64,000 bases of DNA from CAZUZD01 sp964624465 (GTDB taxonomy: Bacteria > Planctomycetota > Planctomycetia > Isosphaerales > Isosphaeraceae). This document shows positions 16,461 to 25,900 of the stretch, one piece after another (positions within the stretch are counted from its first letter, which is position 1; every line of letters starts with the position of its first letter). The translations under genes were made by a program, and so were the position numbers. The notes beneath the pieces were generated by a model. That model was given only the letters and a program-made list of their open reading frames with translations, searched no databases and was not told the DNA's origin. The stretch covers positions 1 through 64,000 of the forward strand of contig CAZUZD010000001.1 in assembly GCA_964624465.1 (NCBI GenBank), in the 5' to 3' direction.

Positions 16461-18947
16461 ATGACAATTAGCTGGCGCGTTTGTCGGGTTGCAGGCTTGG
16501 TCATCGTGGCATCACTGGCGAATTCCGCCCGGGCCGCTCCGGACGATGCGAAACATGTTCCGGACTTCACCAAGGGCGAGAGAATCCCGAAGGACGCAAA
16601 GCACGACTGGAACCTGGGGCCCACGGGGCTTCGAGGCTGGATGTACTGCGACCAACTCGTGACGACGGACGCCCGTCAGATTCTGGTCACGAAGGTCGAC
16701 CTGGGTTCGCCGGCCGCTCACGATTTCCGAGTTGGGGATGTGATTCTCGGGGTCGCTGGCAAGCCGTTTTCGCACGACCCGCGCACCGAACTGGGCAAAG
16801 CGATCACAGTGGCCGAAGCGGGACCGGGCGACGGCGAACTTACCCTCACCCGGTGGCGGGACGGTAAGGCGGAAGAGGTCGTGCTCAAACTCCCAGTGCT
16901 CGGCAACTACAGCGCTACCGCGCCCTTCGACTGCCCAAAGTCGAAGCTCCTTCTCGAACAAGGATGCAAATCACTGGCCGCCCGCATGGCGGAACCAGAG
17001 TACGCCGAAGAGGATGCCATACCCCGGTCGCTGAACGCGCTCGCCCTCCTGGCGAGCGGAAACGTCGACTACCTCCCCCTGATCAAGAAAGAAGCCGAAT
17101 GGGCCGCGGGTTTCTCCGTCGAAAGCATGAAGACGTGGTACTACGGGTACTGTGTGCTGTTCGTCTCGGAGTATGTCCTGTCGACCGGCGACCAGACGGT
17201 CATGCCGGGCCTGCGACGGCTCGCGCTGGAAGCGGCCAGGGGGCAGAGTGCGGTCGGCTCGTGGGGTCACGGGTTCGCGATTTCCGATGGGCGACTGGGT
17301 GGCTATGGGATGATGAACTCGCCCGGACTGGTGCTGACCATCTCTCTGGTGCTGGCCCGGGAGGCCGGCGTGGAGGAAGTGGTGCTGGCCGACGCCATCG
17401 AACGCAGCGCCAGGTTGTTGCGATTCTACATCGGCAAGGGCGCGATCCCGTACGGCGACCATCACCCTTGGATCGAGAACCACGACGACAACGGAAAGTG
17501 CGGGATGGCGGCCGTCCTGTTCAACTTGCTACGTGAAGACAAGGGAGCGGAGTTCTTCTCGCGGATGAGTGTCGCCTCGCATGGGCCGGAGCGCGACTGC
17601 GGACACACCGGCAACTTCTTCAACATCCTATGGGCCACGCCCGGCGTGGCGCTTTCCGGTCCGAACGCAACCGGCGCGTGGATGACGGAGTTCGGCACCT
17701 GGTACTTCGACCTCGCGCGGCACTGGGAAGGCGGCTACCCTCACCAAGGCCCACCGGAGAACGAGCACGACAGCTACAACGGGTGGGACAGCACCGGGGG
17801 TTACTTGCTGGCTTACGCGATGCCACTGAAGAAGATCCGTCTGACTGGCTACGGCAAGTGCATGGTCAACACGATCGACATCACCGCCGCAGAGTCTCTG
17901 ATCGCCGACGGTCGCGGCTGGGACAACAAAGACCGTACAAGTGGCTATGACAAACTCAATGACGACCAGTTGCTCGAACGCCTGGGCAGTTGGTCGCCGG
18001 TCGTCCGAGAGCGCTCCGCGATGGCGCTGGCTCGCCGGAAGGGGGATCCGGTTCCGGCTCTGGTGAAGCTGCTCGAGACTCCCAACCTCGAGGCGCAGTA
18101 CGGTGCCTGCCAGGCTCTCATCACGCTCGGGAACCGTGCCGAGCTCGCCGTGGAACCTTTGCGGACCTGCCTGACCAACCAAGATCTCTGGCTTCGCGTC
18201 AAGGCGGCTGAGGCGCTGGTCAAGATCGGGCCCGCCGCCAAGCCCGCAGTCCCCAAGCTGCTCGAACTGCTCGCCGAGGTGGACAACGTCAACGACCCGC
18301 GAGGGATGCAGCAGCGGTATCTCAGTTTCGCGCTGTTCGACGGCGACGGGTTGCTCCGCGGATCCCTCGACGGCGTCGACCGCGAGGCCCTGTACAAAGC
18401 GGTCCGGGCTGGACTGAAGAACGAGGACGGCCGCGCCCGGAGCAGTCTCAGTTCCGTTTATCGGAACCTGTCTGCCGAAGACATCAAGCCGCTGTTGCCC
18501 GCTATTAATCGGGCGATCACCGAACCCGCCCCGAGCGGGGAGATGTTCGCCGACGGGATCCGCGTGGAGGGGCTCCGGCTCTTTGCCAAGCACCGCATCG
18601 AAGAAGGCATCCAGGCGTGCGTCGAGTACGCCCGGCACCAGAACCCGTGGGACAGTCAGGAGCGCACCCCTGAGCTGATGAGGATCCTGCTCAGCTACGG
18701 CACCCACGCCAAGGCGGTGATTCCGGACCTGACCGAACTCGCGGACTACTTCGAGAAGGACGAGCCGGACTTCCCCGAAGCGTTGATGAAGTTGAAGGCA
18801 AAGTCCGTCCGCGACACGATCCGGGCCATTGAGGCATCGACCGACACACCGGAGCTCCTCCGACTCGAGAAGGAACCGGGAACGGGAGATACGAGGACCC
18901 CGAAGTCAACGGATGAGTGTCAGGAAACCAGCCAGACTGCGCCTTAA
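16461..18947 (+). CDS. Secreted DUF6288 protein with PDZ and HEAT repeats
   Basis: This 828-aa protein uses ATG 16461, which opens directly on a signal peptide (MTISWRVCRVAGLVIVASLA); an ATG at 16425 overlapping the upstream stop is possible. After the leader comes GPTGLRGWMYC, then a PDZ domain (ILVTKVDLGSPAAHDFRVGD, VILGVAGKPF). The central part is a DUF6288 alpha/alpha domain (VGSWGHGFAISDGRLGGYGM, CGHTGNFFNILWATPGV). The C-terminal 300 residues are HEAT-like (LGSWSPVVRERSAMALARRK, 'LWLRVKAAEALVKIGPAAKP'). The function of DUF6288 is not established. Coupling to an esterase suggests extracellular glycan handling. Confidence 0.75.
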   Translation: MTISWRVCRVAGLVIVASLANSARAAPDDAKHVPDFTKGERIPKDAKHDWNLGPTGLRGWMYCDQLVTTDARQILVTKVDLGSPAAHDFRVGDVILGVAGKPFSHDPRTELGKAITVAEAGPGDGELTLTRWRDGKAEEVVLKLPVLGNYSATAPFDCPKSKLLLEQGCKSLAARMAEPEYAEEDAIPRSLNALALLASGNVDYLPLIKKEAEWAAGFSVESMKTWYYGYCVLFVSEYVLSTGDQTVMPGLRRLALEAARGQSAVGSWGHGFAISDGRLGGYGMMNSPGLVLTISLVLAREAGVEEVVLADAIERSARLLRFYIGKGAIPYGDHHPWIENHDDNGKCGMAAVLFNLLREDKGAEFFSRMSVASHGPERDCGHTGNFFNILWATPGVALSGPNATGAWMTEFGTWYFDLARHWEGGYPHQGPPENEHDSYNGWDSTGGYLLAYAMPLKKIRLTGYGKCMVNTIDITAAESLIADGRGWDNKDRTSGYDKLNDDQLLERLGSWSPVVRERSAMALARRKGDPVPALVKLLETPNLEAQYGACQALITLGNRAELAVEPLRTCLTNQDLWLRVKAAEALVKIGPAAKPAVPKLLELLAEVDNVNDPRGMQQRYLSFALFDGDGLLRGSLDGVDREALYKAVRAGLKNEDGRARSSLSSVYRNLSAEDIKPLLPAINRAITEPAPSGEMFADGIRVEGLRLFAKHRIEEGIQACVEYARHQNPWDSQERTPELMRILLSYGTHAKAVIPDLTELADYFEKDEPDFPEALMKLKAKSVRDTIRAIEASTDTPELLRLEKEPGTGDTRTPKSTDECQETSQTAP

Positions 18948-19054
18948 GGGACACGGAGTTTTACGTGGTGATCGGACGTTCTGATTCTGGCCATCCGGCC
19001 TGATCCGGGTTCTGCTGCGGGGATCGGTTCCCGATTCCCGCAGAAGGCTCGACC

Positions 19055-19250
19055 ATGCCGGACCAGCTCCGTCCGGAGGAACTCGTGACGCTCAAGATCC
19101 TGCATCAGAAGGGACAGTCCAACGTCCAGATCGCACGCACCCTCGGGGTCACCGAGGGCGCCGTCCGCTATCACCTCCGGCGCGAGCAGGCCGGGACCGC
19201 CGATGGTCGATTCGACCGCCCTCGAAGGGCCCCAGATCAAGACCGCCGCG
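19055..19250 (+). pseudogene. Transposase N-terminal HTH remnant
   Basis: The peptide MPDQLRPEELVTLKILHQKG then QSNVQIARTLGVTEGAVRYH is a clean helix-turn-helix of the type opening IstA-like transposases. Coding similarity fades after GTADGRFDRP, where a frame change seems to lead into GVAAAWQ-like sequence in another frame. The catalytic core is absent. It is not the start of the istA remnant at 14206-14415, which is far away and on the other strand. Confidence 0.5.
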
Positions 19251-19424
19251 AGGCGTCGCGGCGGCCTGGCAGTCGGGTAATGTCGGGTAATGTTTTGGCA
19301 GCCCGGTAATGCCAGAATGCGGTGCTTTTTGAAGCGAGATGGATCACCTTGAAAAAGTGGCACCCCGCTGTAAGATGCATTCCGCCAATAGCTTCGGCGG
19401 TTTCTCGGAAGGGCGGCGAGTAGG

Positions 19425-19467
19425 TTGTGGATCTGGGGATCGCGGGTTCGAAACCCGTCAGCCACCC
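19425..19467 (+). other. 3' portion of a tRNA-His: probable integration-site remnant
   Basis: The 43 bases from TTGTGGATCTGG to GCCACCC look like the 3' half of tRNA-His. They contain an anticodon loop TTGTGGA (GTG anticodon), a 3' anticodon strand TCTGG, a perfect T-arm (CGGGTTCGAAACCCG) and a 3' acceptor strand GCCACCC ending in the His-type C73. The 5' half is missing: the sequence before the loop (GAGTAGG) cannot pair with TCTGG. Such a 3' footprint is what tyrosine-integrase elements leave at an attachment site, and an integrase pseudogene follows 130 bases downstream. Confidence 0.6.
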
Positions 19468-19596
19468 TGTTCATAACTCGAAAGCTGAACACGGTTTGCG
19501 TGTACCTGCCGGCGGTCGGCAGTGCGGCCCGGAAGCTCTCGAAAGTAGTACCGATACCACTTTCGGGCCCGACCGCAGTATCGTGATGACCGCCCG

Positions 19597-20110
19597 AAGG
19601 ATCTCGCGGTCGTCCGCCTGGACGATCACGACCACTACCTGGGCCGGTACGACTCCCGGAGAGTCGCGAGAAGTACCATCGGCTCCTGTCCGAATGGCTC
19701 GCCCGCGGCGTCGCGGCTCCAGCCGCTTCCGCTCCTGCCGCGGTCCAGGTTCCCGACCTGACCATCGATGAGCTGCTGGTCGGCTTCTGGACCCGGTTCG
19801 CCGAGTCGCACGACCGGCTGCCCGACGGGTCGCCGTCGGGTGAGCTGTCCAACGCTAGTGACTCGTTCCGGCCCCTGCGCCAGCGCTACGGCAGCTCGCC
19901 GGCGGGCCAGTTCGGCCCCCTGGCCTTCAAGGCTGTCCTCCAGGCGATGGTCGGGGCCGGGCTGGCCCGCACGACGATCAACCAGCGGATCGGCCGTGTC
20001 GTTCGGGTCTTCAAGTGGGGCGTCGAGAACGCCACTGGCATCACTTCACCCGCGGCCTTGCTGACTCCGGAGCTCATCCCGGGTCCGGCGAGGCCCACGG
20101 TTCGAGCCAC
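19597..20110 (+). pseudogene. Tyrosine recombinase (integrase), truncated and frameshifted
   Basis: Two frames combine into an integrase N-terminus. KDLAVVRLDDHDHYLGRYDS is in the first frame. After a one-base shift near 19662 come ESREKYHRLLSEWLARGVAA, VPDLTIDELLVGFWTRFAES and 'FGPLAFKAVLQAMVGAGLAR', then TTINQRIGRVVRVFKWGVEN. This is the AP2-like plus SAM-like core-binding region of planctomycete integrases. The catalytic domain (R..HRH..Y) is missing: sequence similarity stops near 20110, where an opposite-strand transposase scrap begins. It lies beside the tRNA-His fragment, so it is probably the leftover of an integrated element. Confidence 0.65.
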
Positions 20111-20129
20111 GTCGGCCTCTTTTGCACGC

Positions 20130-20258
20130 CCGCCGGAAAGACACGACCCATTGAAGCGGCGAACCCTCGTTCAGGAACCGGCCCGCGACCCGGGTCCGCC
20201 GCTCCAGCTCCAGAAACCAGCGATCCACCGCGTTGATCGTCCGCAGCCGGCGGCATCA
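20130..20258 (-). pseudogene. Possible transposase C-terminal scrap (IS256/mutator-like)
   Basis: The complement reads RRLRTINAVDRWFLELERRT then RVAGRFLNEGSPLQW. The 'in..r.f.E..RRTr..g.F.n..S' pattern resembles the end of IS256/mutator-type transposases. Only about 40 residues are readable, with no catalytic part, so this is a tentative call. Confidence 0.35.
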
Positions 20259-20263
20259 CCAGT

Positions 20264-21106
20264 TCAGTCGGGCAGCTTGATCTCGTAGACCACGAGCAGG
20301 TCGACCGCGATCGCCTGCTCCCCCGGGGCCACGGGAACGCTGCTGGGGGCGGGTGTCGGGGTGAAGCCGGGCGGGGGCGGCGCGAACTCGGCGGCGTCCG
20401 GGGCGCTCGGCGCTGGCGCGATCGCCGCCGGCGCCATGGCGACCGGAGCGGGGAACCCCATCGCGTACGGGGACAGGGGCCCGGAGCCGCCCTCGGTGAT
20501 GCTGAAGGGGGCGCCGACCTGGACGCCCGAGCGGGTCGCGAGCAGCTCGGCGCGGGCCTGAGCATCGAGGATGGCCGCCTCGCGGGCCGCCCGTTCGAGG
20601 GACTTGCGATCCTCGATCCGGAACCACACGCCGTGGACCTGGTTCGTGCCGGCGTCGACCGCGGCGTCCAGCACCGGGCCCAGGTTGTCGAGGTCCCGCA
20701 CCACGATCCGGAGGCCATTCAAGACCCGGTACGTCACCTGGCGGACGACCCTGGGGTCCTGCTGCTTCCGCTTGCGAAACTCGTCATCCCCCTCGCGCTC
20801 CTGGGTCACGCTCAGGCCGGAGGTCTGCAGGTCCTTCGCGGCGACCTCCAGCTTCCGGAGCCGCTCCATCACCTGCGCCACCTGCTTCGAGTTGGCCACC
20901 ATCGCGTCCCTGGCGGTGGGCCCCTCGGTGCTGACGCCGAGGTGGACCTCGGCGCTATCCGGGCTCGCCAGGACCTCGCCGTGCCCGGAGACCTGGATCG
21001 TCCGCCGGGGCGGATTCGGCGGGGCGTCCGCGGCCACGCCGGCGGGCAGCCACGGGGTCAACAGGACGGTGCTCATCAGCCCGAGCACGATGCTTCGCGT
21101 CGTCAT
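20264..21106 (-). CDS. Exported SIMPL (DUF541) domain protein
   Basis: This 280-aa protein uses ATG 21106, which starts at a signal peptide (MTTRSIVLGLMSTVLLTPWL, then PAGVAADA). The SIMPL domain follows: RRTIQVSGHGEVLASPDSAE, VHLGVSTEGPTARDAM and LQTSGLSVTQEREGDDEF, then VVRQVTYRVLNGLRIVVRDL and REAAILDAQARAELLATRSG. A Pro/Ala-rich tail leads to the last strand AIAVDLLVVYEIKLPD. SIMPL proteins are periplasmic and form ring-like assemblies in some bacteria; their task is unclear. The mature part lacks any membrane segment. The promoter should lie in 21107-21186, beyond the hairpin that ends the upstream gene. Confidence 0.85.
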   Translation of the reverse strand: MTTRSIVLGLMSTVLLTPWLPAGVAADAPPNPPRRTIQVSGHGEVLASPDSAEVHLGVSTEGPTARDAMVANSKQVAQVMERLRKLEVAAKDLQTSGLSVTQEREGDDEFRKRKQQDPRVVRQVTYRVLNGLRIVVRDLDNLGPVLDAAVDAGTNQVHGVWFRIEDRKSLERAAREAAILDAQARAELLATRSGVQVGAPFSITEGGSGPLSPYAMGFPAPVAMAPAAIAPAPSAPDAAEFAPPPPGFTPTPAPSSVPVAPGEQAIAVDLLVVYEIKLPD

Positions 21107-21186
21107 GGCAGGACCTCGTTCCGAGGTAGGTGTTGGGAGCGGACGGAACCGTCCGAGGATCAGGACCGCCGAAAGTTGCCAAGGTC

Positions 21187-21223
21187 TGTCCTCCGCGACC
21201 CCACCTGAGGGCATCGCGGAGGA
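21187..21223 (-). terminator. Hairpin terminator of the PPC-repeat gene
   Basis: GTCCTCCGCG and CGCGGAGGAC form a perfect 10-bp stem around a 17-base loop, 40 bases beyond the stop of the minus-strand PPC gene. There is no U-tract, as is common in high-GC genomes. Confidence 0.5.
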
Positions 21224-21262
21224 CCCGGGATGAGTCGCGACGAGTTCAAGTGGCCGCGGAGC

Positions 21263-22627
21263 TCAGACAAGCGAGGCGTTGACCCGGTAGCCGCCGCGCT
21301 TCAGGAACCCGCGATCGCGGATCTGGATGGTGTAGGTGCCGGCGGCGAGGGTGCCGGTCATCGAGGTCCCGCTCCCGAAGGAGCCGACCCGCGATCCGCT
21401 GGCCGAGTAGATGTCGGCGTACACGGCGAAGCCCGAGTCGTTGGCCGTACCGTTGAGCGTGACGCGGAGCTTGCGGCCCTCGACGACCTGGACCCGCCAC
21501 TGGTCCTTCTGGAGCGCCGCGGCGATCGACCCGCTGGCGTCTGTTCCCAGCCTCAGGGTCCTGGCGTCGGGGCTGGTCGGCGTGATGCTCTCCAGGCCGA
21601 TGGAATAGGAGCCGGTCTGGGCGAAGTCGTTGTCGTGGATCATGACGACGTAGGTGCCGTCGGCGTCGAGGGTCCGGGGAGTGTTCTCGCCAGGGTTGAA
21701 CTTGCCGAGGTACTTGCCGCTGGGGTCGAAGAGCCTGGCCTCGGCCTGGAACCCGGCGACGCCGGAGGTGCTGGTCGTGATCAGCTCGACCCGGTCCCCC
21801 TTCTTGCCGCGGAAGGTCCACAGGTCCTTCTCGATGCGGTTGTCGACCGAGCCGCCGACGATCCCGCCAACAGTCAGGGCCTTCGCATCGGGGCTCACCG
21901 GCACCAGCGTCTCCAGCCCGATGGAATAGGAGCCGGTCTGGGCGAAGTCGTTGTCGTGGATCATGACGACGTAGGTGCCGTCGGCGTCGAGGGTCCGGGG
22001 AGTGTTCTCGCCAGGGTTGAACTTGCCGAGGTACTTGCCGCTGGGGTCGAAGAGCCTGGCCTCGGCCTGGAACCCGGCGACGCCGGAGGTGCTGGTCGTG
22101 ATCAGCTCGACCCGGTCCCCCTTCTTGCCGCGGAAGGTCCACAGGTCCTTCTCGATGCGGTTGTCGACCGAGCCGCCGACGATCCCGCCAACAGTCAGGG
22201 CCTTCGCATCGGGGCTCACCGGCACCAGCGTCTCCAGCCCGATGGAATAGGAGCCCGTCTGGGCCGAATCATCGTCCGAGACCTTGAACTGATAGGTGCC
22301 GTCGCGCTCCAGCGTCAGGGGCTTGTTCTCGGACTGTCCGAACTTGCCGAGGTACTTGCCACCCGGATCGTAGACCTTCGTGGTCGCCAGGAAGCCAGCC
22401 TGGCCCGGGGTGCTGGTGGTGATCAGCTCGATCCGATCCCCCTTCTTGCCGGTGTGGGTCCAGGTGTCGACCTCGGCAGGGCGAGCGATCGAGTCGACGA
22501 CGATCCCGCCGGCCACCAGGCTGGCCGGCACCTGCCGGGACTCCATCGACTCCACACCCAGCTTGATTGCCGAGATCCCACGGCCGGAGGGGCGGGTGGT
22601 GCGATGCTGGCCCTGGAAGAGACCCAT
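21263..22627 (-). CDS. Extracellular PPC-type repeat protein
   Basis: This 454-aa protein uses ATG 22627, preceded by AGGAG at eight bases. The N-terminus carries SAIKLGVESMESRQVPASLV, the 'LE-R-VPA' type opening common on planctomycete surface proteins. Four pre-peptidase C-terminal-like (PPC) modules follow, each about 107 residues: 'DTWTHTGKKGDRIELITT' in the first, then KDLWTFRGKKGDRVELITTS in the next two, and a shorter diverged last one (KDQWRVQVVEGRKLRVTLNG). Each module also has a GTYVVMIHDND-type strand and ends TGSYSIGLE. PPC domains are usually appended to secreted enzymes; here there is no enzyme, so the role is likely structural or adhesive. Confidence 0.75.
   Translation of the reverse strand: MGLFQGQHRTTRPSGRGISAIKLGVESMESRQVPASLVAGGIVVDSIARPAEVDTWTHTGKKGDRIELITTSTPGQAGFLATTKVYDPGGKYLGKFGQSENKPLTLERDGTYQFKVSDDDSAQTGSYSIGLETLVPVSPDAKALTVGGIVGGSVDNRIEKDLWTFRGKKGDRVELITTSTSGVAGFQAEARLFDPSGKYLGKFNPGENTPRTLDADGTYVVMIHDNDFAQTGSYSIGLETLVPVSPDAKALTVGGIVGGSVDNRIEKDLWTFRGKKGDRVELITTSTSGVAGFQAEARLFDPSGKYLGKFNPGENTPRTLDADGTYVVMIHDNDFAQTGSYSIGLESITPTSPDARTLRLGTDASGSIAAALQKDQWRVQVVEGRKLRVTLNGTANDSGFAVYADIYSASGSRVGSFGSGTSMTGTLAAGTYTIQIRDRGFLKRGGYRVNASLV
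21597..22255. repeat. 338-bp perfect tandem repeat (321-bp period) in the PPC gene
   Basis: Bases 21597-21934 are identical to 21918-22255, an offset of 321 bp (107 codons). The unit encodes one PPC module. A third, diverged unit follows beyond 22255. Perfect identity, including third codon positions, implies very recent duplication or gene conversion. It is also a place where an assembly could collapse. Confidence 0.9.
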
Positions 22628-22986
22628 GGGAACGACTCCTGCGATCGGGATGGCTGGCTGGATGGTCTGACGGCCCGGAGAACGGCTCCGCGATCCGTCC
22701 CACTCACCCCTCCAGACGCCGACCGGATCGGGCACTTGCGCCCGATCCAGAAAATCCCACGGCGATGTCGCCAACGATCGACCTTCGGGCGCTCCCGCCG
22801 TCCGGGCCGCAACGGCTGGGCCCGCCAGCGCCTGCGGACGTGCCCGGCGATGTGATTGCACACAGAGTTGATTGCGTTAGATTGCCTATGGAATCTCATC
22901 GAATGGAAGGGTGCCGGCGATCACCGGGGGCGAGCGACTCGCCGCCCGCCCCGGTCGCGGGCGTTCTCGGGAGGAACACCCCGGCC
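22628..22986. other. Divergent intergenic region (PPC gene / kinase-TPR gene)
   Basis: These 359 bp separate two outward-reading genes and so should hold both promoters. The only less GC-rich patch is 22850-22900. Frames from both flanking genes remain open through it, but neither has a conserved-looking peptide. No operator or RNA element was recognised. Confidence 0.4.
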
Positions 22987-25900
22987 ATGCCCCACTCCGA
23001 TCCCGACTCCAACCTGATCCTCGGACTGCTGGCGCTCCGGAACCACCTGGTCGACCGGACCGCTCTCGTCAACGCCTACCAGGCTCGCGATGGGCAAAGC
23101 CGCCTGGCTCGAAGTCTGGCCGAGTTCGGGGCGATCGACGCCGAGACCGTCGAGCTGCTGGAGCTGCTGACGCGCAAGTATCTTCAATGCCACGGTGGCG
23201 ACTGCCTCCATGCCCTCGGGGACCTCGTCGCCCAACCGGAGCTGCGCTCCGCACTCGCCGAGCTGACCGGCGCCGGGCCGGGTGTCCTTTCCGAGGCCCA
23301 GGCCCTCGCCCCCGACGCCGGGCCCACGGGGCCGGTGCTCTCCGCCTCGATGTCGGTGGACGATCCGGCCGACGTGGTCGCATCCGCCCGGCCGGGCCGT
23401 CCCGTCGACCGGTACCGAATCCTCCGGCCCCATGCCCGGGGCAACCTGGGACAGGTCTTCGTGGCCCTCGATACCGAGCTGGGCCGCGAGGTGGCGCTGA
23501 AGGAGATCCTCGAGCACCGCGTCGGCGACGGCCGGTACCGCGACCGGTTCCTGGTCGAGGCCGAGATCACCGGCCGGCTCCAGCACCCGGGGATCGTGCC
23601 GGTCTACGGCCTGGGCACCTACGCCGACGGCCGGCCGTACTACGCCATGCGGTTCATCCGCGGCGGCAGCCTCAAGGACGCCATCGAGCAGTTCCATAGC
23701 GGGCTGTCCCCCGACCCCGGTCCGGCCGGGACCGCGACCGACGCTGGGGCCGACCCGGAAGCCGAGGGCGGGTTGGATCGCGGTTCAGCGGACCCGTCAG
23801 CCCAGCCGACCCCGGGTGTGGCGGGCGGCCGCAATCGCGACGAGCCCGAGAGTCGGTCGGTCGGCCTGCGTCGTCTGCTGCGACGATTCCAGGATGTCTG
23901 CAACGCCGTCGACTACGCCCACAGCCGTGGCGTGCTGCACCGGGATCTGAAGCCGGCGAACATCGTCGTGGGCCGCCACGGCGAGACCCTGGTCGTCGAC
24001 TGGGGCCTGGCCAAGGCCACCGGCCGATCGGACGACCCTGCTGGCGCTGACGAGCCCCCTGTGGACGTGAGCCCGGGGTCCGGCAGCGGCAGCGAGACCC
24101 AGCCGGGTCGACCGCTGGGCACGCCCGCGTATGCCAGCCCCGAGCAGCTGGCCGGCGAGCTCGACCGGCTCGGCCCGGCCACCGATGTCTACGGCCTGGG
24201 GGCGATCCTTTCCCACCTGCTGACCGGCCAGGTCCCGTTCCAGGGCCGCGACCTGGCCGCGGTCATCCGGGCAGTCCAGGCCGGCGAGTTCCCGGCGCCC
24301 CGGGCCCTCGACCCATCGATCCCGAAGCCGCTGGAGGCGGTCTGCCTGAAGGCCATGGCCCTGCGGCCGGAGGACCGGTACGCGACGGCCCGCGAACTGG
24401 GCGAGGACGTCGAGCGCTGGCTGGCCGACGAGCCGGTGCGGGCCCGACCCGAGCCGTTGCCGGAGCGGTTGCGGCGCTGGGGGCGTCGGCACCGCACGGC
24501 GGTGGCCGCGGCCGCGGTCGGCCTGGTGATGGCAGTCCTTGGCCTGGGTGCGGTCTCGGCGGTGCAGACGCGATCCAGGAACCAGCTCGCCCAGCAGAAT
24601 GTCCTGCTAGATCTGCAGCGACAGCGGGCCGAGTCCCGGGAGCGGCAGGCGATCGAGGCGGTGGGCCGGTTCCGGGACGCGATCGTCCAGGAGCCACGGC
24701 TGTTGGACACGCCGGAACTGGAAATGCTGCGCAGGCGGCTGCTGACGGAGCCGCTTGCGTTTTTCCGGAGCCTGCGGGACCAGTTGCAGGCGGATCGGGA
24801 GACTCTCCCCGAGTCGCTGGTCCGGCTCGCCGTGACGGCCGTTGCGGTGGGGCAACTGTCGGACGAGATCGGGGACAAGCTCCAGGCTCGATTGACGTAC
24901 GAGGAGGCTCGCGGCATCTACGCCCGGCTGGCCGGAGCCCATCCTGGGGACGCCGTCTACCCGCGTGAGCTGGCGATGTGCCACAACAACATCGGCAACC
25001 TGCAGCGCGAGGCAGGCCAGACCTCCGAGGGGTCGCGGTCGCACCTGTTGGCGCTGGCGATCCAGCAACGGCTCGCAGCGGTCAACCCCTCGGATCCCGG
25101 AATCCAGCGGGATCTGGCAGGGACTTACAACAACCTCGGCGTGCTGCAAAGCCAGTCCGGTCAGCCGGGTCAGGCCTTGCGGTCGTATGAGCAGGCGCTG
25201 GCGATCCAGCAACGGCTGGAAGCCGCCAACCCTGCGATCGCCGGGCTTCAGGGTGATCTGGCCCGGAGTCACAGCAACATCGGCGTGCTGCAGCGAGCGA
25301 CGGGGAGTCCAGACGAGGCGTTGCGGTCGTTCGAGGCGGCGCTGGCGATCCAGCAACGGCTGGCCGACGCGAATCCCTCGGCCACCGAGGTCCGGAGGGA
25401 TCTGGCAAGCTTCTCCAACAACCTGGGCGGCCTTCAGGGCGAGACCGGCCAACCAGGCCAGGCATTGCGATCGTTTGAAGCCGTGCTGGTGCTCCGGAAA
25501 GAGCTGGCACGCACTCACCCTTCGGTCAGCGAGTATCAGAGTGAGCTGGCCGGCGGCTACAACAACATCGCTACCATGCAGCGAGCGATGGGGCATCCGG
25601 AGGCGTCGCTCCGGGCGCACGAGGCGGCGATGGACATTCAACAACGGCTGACCGTTGCCAACCCCACGAGCTCCAGGTTTCAGCGGGATCTGGCACTGAG
25701 CTTCTTCAGAATCGGGTCACTTCAGCGCGAGACGGGCCATGCTGACGAGGCGTCGCGGATCCTCATGCAGGCACGGGCGATCCAGCAATCGCTGGCGGAC
25801 GCGAACCCCTCGATCACCGAGTTTCAGGGAGACCTGGCGCGGACGTTGAACGAACTCGGCATCCTCCAGAGCCAGACGGGCCATCGCGTCGAGGCGTTGC

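Noticed and set aside
19411..19467. A complete tRNA
   Set aside because: Only 57 bases separate the apparent acceptor strands, there is no D-arm, and the anticodon stem cannot pair; it is a 3' fragment.
18944..19852. A 302-codon minus-strand frame over the relic region
   Set aside because: It runs antisense across the HTH remnant, the tRNA fragment and the integrase, and has no recognisable motif.
21597..22255. A CRISPR-like or intergenic repeat
   Set aside because: The repeat unit is 321 bp, in frame, and encodes a PPC module.
22567..22986. N-terminal extension of the kinase-TPR protein
   Set aside because: The extension is Arg/Pro-rich, overlaps the divergent PPC gene start, and lacks protein-like pattern; ATG 22987 is preferred.
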